From Prevotella sp. (GTDB taxonomy: Bacteria > Bacteroidota > Bacteroidia > Bacteroidales > Bacteroidaceae), in NCBI GenBank assembly GCA_022782305.1, contig JALFPC010000023.1, positions 1 to 35,985 of the forward strand: 35,985 nucleotides of DNA, given 5' to 3'. Of the stretch, positions 1 through 5,806 are shown in pieces. The notes beneath the pieces were generated by a model. It saw nothing but the letters and a program-made list of their open reading frames with translations. It ran no database searches and had not been told where the DNA came from. The translations under genes were made by a program, and so were the position numbers. How positions within the stretch are numbered: position 1 is the first letter of the stretch; each line of letters starts with the position of its first letter.

Positions 1-41
1 CCAGCCTTGCTGTTGTCAATCTGTGCTGTACTATCAACCAT
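1..41 (-). CDS. 5' end of an unidentified protein-coding gene leaving the window (partial)
   Basis: On the minus strand an ATG at 41-39 opens a frame that stays open to the window edge and reads MVDSTAQIDNSKAG. A good Bacteroidota -7 box (TAATTTTG, minus strand 61-68) lies about 20 bases upstream, which supports a real leftward gene start. Only 13 codons are visible, so no family can be assigned. The hydrophilic N-terminus shows no signal peptide, which hints at a cytoplasmic protein. Confidence 0.45.
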   Translation of the reverse strand, partial: MVDSTAQIDNSKA

Positions 42-60
42 ACTAATTTGTATATTGACA

Positions 61-68
61 CAAAATTA
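61..68 (-). promoter_or_regulatory. -7 promoter element for the leftward partial gene
   Basis: The minus strand reads TAATTTTG, matching the Bacteroidota sigma-70 -7 form TAnnTTTG. A candidate -33 TTTG lies at 83-86, but the spacer is only 14 bases, shorter than the usual 19-21, so the -33 call is weak. Confidence 0.4.
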
Positions 69-138
69 TAATAAAATTGGGACAAAACGATACTATTGTA
101 CCAAAAAGTTACTTGTTTTAATGCTTATTTAACAGAGT

Positions 139-178
139 CAAGAGTGTTCAAGAGTGTCCAAGAGTGTTCAAAAGTGTC
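139..178. repeat. Four-copy 10-bp tandem repeat (CAAGAGTGTT/C)
   Basis: Four consecutive 10-bp units read CAAGAGTGTT, CAAGAGTGTC, CAAGAGTGTT and CAAAAGTGTC, followed by a decayed fifth (CAAGATTACA). The last base alternates T and C, which suggests that a 20-bp dimer was the duplicated unit. It is noncoding and ends about 20 bp before the 23-bp palindromic array. Confidence 0.85.
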
Positions 179-196
179 CAAGATTACAAAGGGGGA

Positions 197-403
197 CTAA
201 CAACAGTTGTTATTACATCACAAGAATAACTGTTCTTGCATCACAAGAATAACTGTTCTTGCATCACAAGAATAACTGTTCTTGCATCACAAGAATAACG
301 GTTCTTGTACCACAAGAATAACTGTTCTTGCATCACAAGAATAACTGTTCTTGCATCACAAGAATAACTGTTCTTGTATCCTAAGAATAACTGTTATTAT
401 ATC
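197..403. repeat. Nine-unit array of 23-bp palindromic tandem repeats
   Basis: Nine head-to-tail 23-bp units run without spacers. The seven inner units contain CAAGAATAACTGTTCTTG, a hairpin with arms CAAGAA/TTCTTG. The first unit (TAACAACAGTTGTTA core) and last unit (AATAACTGTTATT core) differ in sequence but are themselves perfect palindromes around one central base. Inner units are almost identical; one has CGG for CTG and a GTACC junction. No ORF or cas gene is associated and there are no unique spacers, so this is not CRISPR. It could be a protein-binding array, an RNA multi-hairpin or a minisatellite. Confidence 0.9.
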
Positions 404-470
404 ATAGAAAAAATGATTGACTTTGACTTACAATTTGACCTCGATAATAACTCCAAAATCTGACAAAGCT

Positions 471-490
471 AATTTATAGAACCCACCTAA
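471..490 (-). repeat. Copy of the dispersed GGTGGGTTCTATAAAT motif
   Basis: On the minus strand this reads TTAGGTGGGTTCTATAAATT. Close matches lie at 11672-11688 and 23269-23290 on the plus strand, all in noncoding DNA. Its role is unknown. Confidence 0.6.
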
Positions 491-513
491 GATGGGGTAT
501 TTGATTATGATTA

Positions 514-558
514 AAACTTTCAAACTTTCAAACTTTCACTGGGGGTACTTTTCCACAT
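514..558 (+). repeat. Left arm of a coding-like inverted repeat
   Basis: Read on the plus strand this 45-bp stretch would translate as KLSNFQTFTGGTFPH. The inverted counterpart at 806-849 lies inside the minus-strand ORF 685-954 and translates as KLSNFQYFTRTTFPQ. A stop codon lies directly upstream (508-510) and there is no start, so this arm is not a gene. The similarity at peptide level suggests a duplicated and inverted fragment of a once-coding or mobile sequence. Confidence 0.6.
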
Positions 559-640
559 GTAGATACGTACATATTATATATAAGAGTCTTCATACGTTAT
601 GCCTACCTCGCGAGATGGTATAATATCGTCTCTTTTGTTT

Positions 641-680
641 TCTGCCGAGATATCGGCAGAGGGGTGGGATGATAACCCCT
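641..680. other. Two adjacent inverted repeats 3' of the leftward small ORF
   Basis: TCTGCCGA-GATA-TCGGCAGA (641-660) is a perfect 8-bp stem. It is followed by AGGGGT...ACCCCT (660-680). They sit just past the stop of the minus-strand ORF. On the minus strand the first hairpin is followed by an A-rich run, not a T tract, so a standard intrinsic terminator is not supported. Confidence 0.4.
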
Positions 681-684
681 ACCA

Positions 685-954
685 TCAGAGACTATCACCT
701 TTTGTGCAATACCCGTCGTCGTCATAGTCCATATTGGCGTTGCGGGTATTATTTGCACCATTGGAAGCATTTTCCCTATTATTATAATGTACGCGCGCCC
801 CCACCTGTGGAAAAGTGGTCCTAGTGAAATATTGAAAGTTTGAAAGTTTCTCTCTTTCTTTTCTTCTTTCTTCTGCTCTTTTTAGTCTTACCTCGTCGAT
901 GTTTTCCCCTGCCTGCTTTGCCAGATAGAAAGCCAATATCTCCCTCTTGCGCAA
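685..954 (-). CDS. Small charged hypothetical protein (doubtful, TTG start)
   Basis: This is an 89-residue frame with no recognised family. The first 36 residues are rich in Lys, Arg and Glu and probably helical (KRAEERRKEREK); the rest is polar and Asn-rich with an acidic DYDDD stretch near the end. There is no ATG: the first usable codon is TTG at 954, and an in-frame stop lies at 976-978. A promoter-like TATCTTTG on the minus strand (995-1002) supports leftward transcription. Part of the sequence recurs as an inverted, non-genic copy at 514-558. It may be a short lineage-specific protein, the remnant of a longer gene, or part of a repeat element. Coding status is uncertain. Confidence 0.35.
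   Translation of the reverse strand: MRKREILAFYLAKQAGENIDEVRLKRAEERRKEREKLSNFQYFTRTTFPQVGARVHYNNRENASNGANNTRNANMDYDDDGYCTKGDSL
806..849 (-). repeat. Right arm of the coding-like inverted repeat
   Basis: This arm is the inverted counterpart of 514-558. Both share TGTGGAAAAGT, then AGTGAAA, then a TGAAAGTTTGAAAGTTT block. Here it lies within the small minus-strand ORF. Confidence 0.6.
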
Positions 955-994
955 ATTGAAGCCTGAATCATAGGTTTAGGTCCATTATCTTATA

Positions 995-1002
995 CAAAGA
1001 TA
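995..1002 (-). promoter_or_regulatory. -7 promoter element facing left
   Basis: The minus strand reads TATCTTTG, an exact TAnnTTTG match, about 40 bp upstream of the TTG of the 685-954 ORF. It implies a leftward transcript through the repeat region whether or not the ORF is translated. Confidence 0.5.
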
Positions 1003-1179
1003 CACAAAATCTTTCATATAAGCATCAAAACAATTAGGAAATAATTCAATAATCTGACAATTTAACAATTACACACACTATTCCTCGCTATTCCGAGTGC
1101 AAAACGAAGCAATTCTGGCATACCAACACCCAACAACTGTAAAATCCCCCTCCATATCCACACTTTTGCATAAAAATCC

Positions 1180-1210
1180 TTGCACAATCCAAATAAATGC
1201 CTTACATTTG
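1180..1210 (+). promoter_or_regulatory. Promoter of the fetAB-like operon
   Basis: TTG at 1180-1182 and TACATTTG at 1203-1210 are separated by 20 bases, matching the Bacteroidota -33/-7 arrangement. The predicted transcript start, near 1217, lies downstream of the ORF track's ATG at 1197, which argues for the ATG at 1254. Confidence 0.65.
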
Positions 1211-1253
1211 CAGTTCAGGTGGTCAAAAGTATTGTGACCACAATGATAATAAG

Positions 1254-1904
1254 ATGATAGAAGTAAAAGACGCAACGATATGCAAGGGCGGAGAGCAACT
1301 CTTTGCCCACCTCTCATTCGTGGTAAACGATGGAGAGATGGTGGCGGTAACCGGTACGTCGGGCAGCGGAAAGACTACACTGGTGAAAGCCCTCATGGGA
1401 TTTGACAAACTGAAAACAGGACATATAAGCATTGACGGCGAACTGCTCACTCCAGCCTCGGCAGTAGAGTTCAGACGATTTATGTCGTATGTGCCCCAAG
1501 ACCTGGTGCTGACAGCAGAGACAGTAGAGGAGATGATGGCCATGCCCTTTGCACTAAAAGCAAACATGGCAGCCCGACGCTCACGAAAAACAATAGAAGA
1601 GGAATGGGCACAACTGGCACTGCCTGGAGCCATCTATGACAAGCGGGTGAGTGAACTCAGCGGAGGCGAAAAGCAGAGAGTGCTGCTCTCTATATGCAAA
1701 CTGCTGAAGAAACCAGTGGTGATATGCGACGAACCCACATCGGCTCTGGATGAAGACACCACAACACTTGTAATACATTATCTGCGCTCGATGGCTGATA
1801 ACGGGGCATCGGTGGTGGTGGTAACACACGACCATACACTGGCAGAAAAATGCGACAAGGTGATAGATATTACACATTATAATAATAATGATCAATCAAG
1901 ATAA
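1254..1904 (+). CDS. fetA: ABC transporter ATP-binding protein, FetA/YbbL type
   Basis: The product is a 216-residue ATPase that would power the adjacent FetB-like permease at the inner membrane. All ABC motifs are visible: Walker A GTSGSGKTT (about residues 34-42), Q-loop YVPQD, signature LSGGEKQRV, Walker B VVICDEPTSALDE and H-loop VVTHD. The start at 1254 is preferred over the track's 1197 because the promoter -7 box lies at 1203-1210 and IEVKDA is the normal first strand of such ATPases. The stop overlaps the fetB start by one base (TAATG), so the two are translationally coupled. In E. coli FetAB is reported to export iron and help resist peroxide; that role here is inferred from family and pairing. 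Substrate is not proven. Confidence 0.85.
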   Translation: MIEVKDATICKGGEQLFAHLSFVVNDGEMVAVTGTSGSGKTTLVKALMGFDKLKTGHISIDGELLTPASAVEFRRFMSYVPQDLVLTAETVEEMMAMPFALKANMAARRSRKTIEEEWAQLALPGAIYDKRVSELSGGEKQRVLLSICKLLKKPVVICDEPTSALDEDTTTLVIHYLRSMADNGASVVVVTHDHTLAEKCDKVIDITHYNNNDQSR

Positions 1905-2689
1905 TGACAACAGATATTACTACCATAGGCATGATTGTGGGCCTGATGCTCATGGCCGTGCCACTGTATGCCTTTCATAGACTGGGAGCCAAAATGATAA
2001 CAAGCACCATGACAGCCACAGCGCGCATGGTAGTGCAACTCTTTCTGATAGGACTATATCTGCGCTATCTCTTTGAATATAACAGTTCGCTGGTCAATAT
2101 TCTGTGGGTAGGGGTGATGGTGATAGTGGCTGCCTTTACGGCAGCACACCGCACTGGCATTAAACGCCAACTCATCGTGATGCCACTATGCGTGGGACTC
2201 ATGGCTTCTGCCATGGCCGTGGGAATGTATTTCCTTGTGCTCGTGCTCAGACTGGCTCATCCCTTTGATGCACGCTATTTTGTGCCCATCATGGGAATAC
2301 TCATGGGAAACATGCTGGGAGTGAACGTGATGGCGCTAAATACCTATTACGACAGCATGCACCGCGAACAATCGCTCTATTACTATCTGCTGGGCAATGG
2401 CGCCACACATTTTGAAGCCGTGAGACCCTTCGTGTCGAGAGCCATAGAGAAAGCATTTGCACCATGCGTGGCCAACATGGCCGTGATGGGAATAGTATCG
2501 CTGCCAGGCACGATGATAGGTCAACTGCTGGGAGGGTCGCTGCCAGGCATAGCCATCAAATATCAGATCATGATAATAGTGATAACCTTCACTGCATCTA
2601 TGCTCTCGCTGGTCATCACACTGATAATAGCAGACCGACGATCCTTCGACTCTTTCGGCAGAATTATAGACGTGATGAGACGAAAATGA
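1904..2689 (+). CDS. fetB: FetB/YbbM (UPF0014) family ABC permease
   Basis: This 261-residue integral membrane protein has about seven hydrophobic segments, starting with GMIVGLMLMAVPLYAFHRLG. The family is recognised from the TARMVVQLFLIGLYL segment near the N-terminus, GILMGNMLGVNVMALN in the middle, and LPGTMIGQLLGGSLP, which fits the UPF0014 coupling region. Length matches the family. It starts within the stop codon of fetA (TAATG). The pair probably forms a metal exporter, with iron the best-studied substrate for the E. coli homologue. No fused domain is present, and the stop overlaps a short palindrome (ATGACTAATTGTCAT, 2686-2700). Confidence 0.85.
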   Translation: MTTDITTIGMIVGLMLMAVPLYAFHRLGAKMITSTMTATARMVVQLFLIGLYLRYLFEYNSSLVNILWVGVMVIVAAFTAAHRTGIKRQLIVMPLCVGLMASAMAVGMYFLVLVLRLAHPFDARYFVPIMGILMGNMLGVNVMALNTYYDSMHREQSLYYYLLGNGATHFEAVRPFVSRAIEKAFAPCVANMAVMGIVSLPGTMIGQLLGGSLPGIAIKYQIMIIVITFTASMLSLVITLIIADRRSFDSFGRIIDVMRRK

Positions 2690-2708
2690 CTAATTGTCAT
2701 GACATATT

Positions 2709-2741
2709 TTGACCTGTGTCAATGGTGTTGACGCATGTCAA
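2709..2741 (+). terminator. Imperfect inverted repeat after fetB
   Basis: TTGACctGTGTCAA and TTGACGCatGTCAA form an imperfect 14-bp stem with a TGGTG loop, 20 bases past the fetB stop. The following run is A-rich on this strand, so termination is plausible but not classical. Confidence 0.35.
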
Positions 2742-2802
2742 TAAAAAACAAAATAACAACCGAAAAGTCTGCCAATATAGTGTGCCGATAGATTTTTAGC
2801 AC

Positions 2803-2810
2803 TATCTTTG
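2803..2810 (+). promoter_or_regulatory. -7 element for the 34-codon small gene
   Basis: TATCTTTG matches TAnnTTTG exactly. No good -33 is seen at the expected spacing. Transcription from here would leave an 80-base leader before the ATG at 2897. Confidence 0.5.
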
Positions 2811-2896
2811 CACCATCAAAAGTAAGGATAACAAATGATGCAGCGGCATCAAAACACAGACTAAAAAGATTGTTTAATTTAAAAGATTGAAAGATT

Positions 2897-3001
2897 ATGA
2901 AAAAGATTATCAACAAACTGACTGGCAGCAAGAAGTTTAACAAGTATTGCACCAACGTACTGAAAATGTACAACTATGGCCGGGTAAACCTGCCAATGTA
3001 A
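2897..3001 (+). CDS. Small basic protein of 34 residues, function unknown
   Basis: This ORF is too short for the supplied track. It begins MKKIINKLTGSKKFNKY and ends GRVNLPM before TAA. It is basic (nine Lys/Arg, no Asp or Glu), has one Cys and no transmembrane stretch; the N-terminal half could form a cationic helix. Evidence for a real gene is its context: an exact -7 box 87 bases upstream and a strong stem-loop terminator 35 bases downstream, giving a compact monocistronic unit between fetB and the pectin regulator. It could be a small regulatory or ribosome- or membrane-associated protein, or the transcript itself could be a regulatory RNA. I do not recognise a family. Confidence 0.6.
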   Translation: MKKIINKLTGSKKFNKYCTNVLKMYNYGRVNLPM

Positions 3002-3036
3002 TAAACAAGACATCTGATTGAATATTTATATCTCAG

Positions 3037-3081
3037 AGTAGAGCGTGTCAAGAGAATGATTGGCACGCTCTACTTTTTTTT
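3037..3081 (+). terminator. Strong intrinsic terminator
   Basis: GTAGAGCGTG and CACGCTCTAC form a perfect 10-bp stem, extended inward by TCAA/TTGG with one wobble pair, and followed by eight T residues. It closes the small-gene transcript. Confidence 0.9.
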
Positions 3082-3137
3082 GGGTGGATGATGGGAAAAA
3101 ATGGAGGATAATTGATGGTAATAATAATTTTTTTTTG

Positions 3138-3145
3138 TATATTTG
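3138..3145 (+). promoter_or_regulatory. -7 element for the pectin-locus regulator
   Basis: TATATTTG matches TAnnTTTG and lies 22 bases before the ATG at 3167. A possible -33 TTG at 3112-3114 is 23 bases upstream, slightly long. Confidence 0.5.
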
Positions 3146-3166
3146 CATGACTAAAACAACTAATAT

Positions 3167-5614
3167 ATGCATAAGATGTGGACCCTGATGATGATGATGA
3201 CAGTCATGCTTGTTGGCATGGCGCATGACACTATGGGGGCACAAAAGAAAAATGAAGACCATGGACAATGGCTGATGACCGAATATGACGATCATGGAGG
3301 CATGTCGCAATGGCATATCACCAAAATGCTGCAAGATAAAAACGGGTATATGTGGTTTGCAAGTTGGAACGGACTCAATAGATATGACGGGTATGAGTTC
3401 GCAACGTTTAAATCCACTCCCGGCGACGGAACAAACGTGGCATCAGACAGAATAAGAAACATAGTGATGGGCAAACATGATGACATCTTTTGCTATATAG
3501 ACCAGGAGATATGGCGATTTTCTACATTAAACCATACATTCAGCAAACCATCAGACAACGACTCTATAATCTATTACCACATGCTAACCAACGACCCAGA
3601 GGTGTGGCCCGAAAAAGATACTACAATATGCGGATATCACATTGAAAAGGTTAGACAGGTGATGGACGACAGACAAGGAAACAAATGGGTGATGGGGAGA
3701 TATGGAGTGAAAAAACTGGTGAAACAAAAAACGCCCTTCGCCACCATCGAAGCCGTGCCAAAGGATATCGTGAGGGCGCTCTTTGCAGATAACAAGGGGA
3801 GAATATGGATAGCATCCAGAAATACTGCCACTGTGACCATTGTGGACAAAAAACTAAAGCTGATAGGGTATCTCGGCAGCAACGGACGATTGCACTCAAC
3901 TCCACAGAACTTCGCACCAATCTATTCTATCATGCAACAACGAAATGGCAACATCTGGCTATGCTCAAAGCCACACGGACTGATCATGCTCAAAGAAACG
4001 ACAGATGGGGTGTTTGACATCAAAACCATGACCAAAGGTAGTAGACATGATATCAGACGGGGATTATGTATTAACAGTAATGATGTGTATGACATAAAAG
4101 AAGATAGGCACGGACGACTGTGGGTGGGCACTCTCGGAGGAGGTATCAATATGATGGTGCCAAAGGGAAATAATTACAGAGTGTATAACAAAGACAACGC
4201 ATATAAAAGTTATCCTTCTGCAGCTGTCAACGTGAGAAAGGTGATGATAGTGGGCGACAGCATGCTCATGGCTACTACCACGGGAGGACTCATAGCGGCA
4301 GACATACGGAAGAATAATATCGAATTCTGCCTGCATACACGACAGGGAACACGACAAAACAGCCTCTCATGTAATGCCACCATGGACATGGTGATGGATA
4401 GTAAAGGCAGACTCTTCGTGTCTACAGAGAGCGGAGGAATAAACATGCTGGTAACAAGAAACCTCAACAACAAAAGGTATGAATTCAAGCATTTCACTAC
4501 AGCACAGGGCATGGGCTCGGATGTGGTGATGGCCATGGCTCGCTCGGGTAACCAACTTATGGTGCAGAGCCTAAACCAACTGATCAGACTGGATGCCGAC
4601 AAGGGTAGGACCGACAACTATGGAGGACGATTCTTTGCCATGCCCATACGATTCTCAGATGCTGCACCATTATGCTTGGAAGACAGACGATGGATGCTGA
4701 CTCTCGAAACAGGTGTGATGGTGATGCCTGAAGATGAATTAGACAATAGAACATACTCGCCGCAAATTGCCATCACATATATCGAAATGCCAGGAGCACA
4801 GCGAACATTCTCGATTAGTCATAGCGACACCATACTACTAAATGATGAACAAAGGGATGTGACCATAGGATTTGCAGCTCTCGACTTTGCTGACAATAGC
4901 AACATAAAATATTCTACCAGACTGACCGAATTCGGAGAAGGTGAGTGGGCTCCATACAGCCATGCACGATCGGTGAGCCTCGTTAACCTCACTCCTGGCA
5001 CCTATAGGTTGGATATACGCTCCACTAATGCCGACGGACTGACCGTAGACAATACCAAATCTGTATATATCGTGGTGACGCCTACATTCTGGGAAACAAC
5101 ACTGGCAAAATGCATTTACCTGATGATGATGATGGCCATAATATATGCTGTTACCTATACCTTATTCTATATACGAACGCTCAAAAGGCAAAGAAAGGAA
5201 AACTATGACAAGTATATGAAACTGGTCAACGGAGGAGACGACAACGGACATGACGATGGCCAAATGACACAAACGGGCATGAGCGACGAAGATAGACAGT
5301 TTATGAAAAGACTAACCGATTTTGTGACCAATAATTTATCAAACAGCAATGCCTCTGTAGATGATATGGCTGCTGCCACAGCCACTTCGCGCTCAAGCCT
5401 AAACAGAAAAACAAAAAACCTGCTCGGAGTGACTCCTGCTGACTTCATGAAAGAGGCACGTATGAAAAGAGCATGCCAAATGCTCATGACCACCACTGAC
5501 AATATCAACGATATAGCATACGCATGCGGATTTGCTGATGCTAAGTATTTCTCTAAATGTTTCAAGGCATCATGGGGCATGTCGCCAAGCGAATATCGCA
5601 CAGCAGAGAAATAA
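3167..5614 (+). CDS. Membrane-spanning propeller regulator with AraC domain, lacking kinase and receiver
   Basis: This 815-residue protein has a signal-like N-terminus (LMMMMTVMLVGMAHDTMGA). A periplasmic two-component-regulator propeller follows at about residues 35-540, with repeats such as DKNGYMWFASWNGLNRYDG, DNKGRIWIAS and DRHGRLWVGTLGGGIN. Next come a Y_Y_Y domain (about 560-635, ending LTPGTYRLDIRSTNADG) and one transmembrane helix (about 645-668). The cytoplasmic C-terminus carries an AraC/HTH_18 domain (about 710-812; DINDIAYACGFADAKYFSKCFK type signature). Classical HTCS proteins of about 1300 residues place a histidine kinase and receiver between the membrane helix and the HTH; here only about 40 linker residues remain and no H-box or ATP-binding motif is present. 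It probably senses pectin fragments and binds DNA while tethered to the membrane. The gene directly downstream encodes a pectinase, its likely target. Confidence 0.88.
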   Translation: MHKMWTLMMMMTVMLVGMAHDTMGAQKKNEDHGQWLMTEYDDHGGMSQWHITKMLQDKNGYMWFASWNGLNRYDGYEFATFKSTPGDGTNVASDRIRNIVMGKHDDIFCYIDQEIWRFSTLNHTFSKPSDNDSIIYYHMLTNDPEVWPEKDTTICGYHIEKVRQVMDDRQGNKWVMGRYGVKKLVKQKTPFATIEAVPKDIVRALFADNKGRIWIASRNTATVTIVDKKLKLIGYLGSNGRLHSTPQNFAPIYSIMQQRNGNIWLCSKPHGLIMLKETTDGVFDIKTMTKGSRHDIRRGLCINSNDVYDIKEDRHGRLWVGTLGGGINMMVPKGNNYRVYNKDNAYKSYPSAAVNVRKVMIVGDSMLMATTTGGLIAADIRKNNIEFCLHTRQGTRQNSLSCNATMDMVMDSKGRLFVSTESGGINMLVTRNLNNKRYEFKHFTTAQGMGSDVVMAMARSGNQLMVQSLNQLIRLDADKGRTDNYGGRFFAMPIRFSDAAPLCLEDRRWMLTLETGVMVMPEDELDNRTYSPQIAITYIEMPGAQRTFSISHSDTILLNDEQRDVTIGFAALDFADNSNIKYSTRLTEFGEGEWAPYSHARSVSLVNLTPGTYRLDIRSTNADGLTVDNTKSVYIVVTPTFWETTLAKCIYLMMMMAIIYAVTYTLFYIRTLKRQRKENYDKYMKLVNGGDDNGHDDGQMTQTGMSDEDRQFMKRLTDFVTNNLSNSNASVDDMAAATATSRSSLNRKTKNLLGVTPADFMKEARMKRACQMLMTTTDNINDIAYACGFADAKYFSKCFKASWGMSPSEYRTAEK

Positions 5615-5644
5615 TATGAAAGTCTGAAAAGATGGGATGAGGGA

Positions 5645-5670
5645 ATAGGCATATATCGCCGTATGCCTAT
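5645..5670. other. Perfect 9-bp inverted repeat between regulator and pectinase
   Basis: ATAGGCATA and TATGCCTAT are separated by an 8-base loop. There is no T tract on the plus strand, so it is either weak termination or a binding site. A second small palindrome, GGTTTGAACC, lies at 5702-5711, upstream of the -7 box at 5765, and is a candidate operator. Confidence 0.4.
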
Positions 5671-5764
5671 GAAAAAAGGGGGATTTTCTGTTGCAACGGG
5701 TGGTTTGAACCGTTTTTACACCGCCTTTGGAGCTATTGTAACCCATGAAAACAGTATTTTGCAG

Positions 5765-5772
5765 TATCTTTG
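5765..5772 (+). promoter_or_regulatory. -7 element for the CE12-CE8 pectinase gene
   Basis: TATCTTTG is an exact match, 35 bases before the ATG at 5807. No well-spaced -33 is visible, which is common for activator-dependent promoters; AraC-type activation is inferred. Confidence 0.6.
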
Positions 5773-5806
5773 CGCAAAATTATTTATTTACCTAAAACTG
5801 TTTTTT

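Noticed and set aside
197-403. CRISPR array
   Set aside because: The 23-bp units are contiguous and near identical, without unique spacers, and no cas genes are present.
1197-1253. N-terminal extension of FetA from the ORF track start
   Set aside because: The extension overlaps the promoter -7 box at 1203-1210 and has no counterpart in the normal start of this ATPase family.
5645-5670. Intrinsic terminator of the regulator gene
   Set aside because: The stem is good but it is followed by GAAAAAAGG on the plus strand, with no T tract.
5663-5806. 48-residue N-terminal extension of the CE12-CE8 protein
   Set aside because: It contains the promoter -7 box, and the signal peptide starts at the ATG at 5807.
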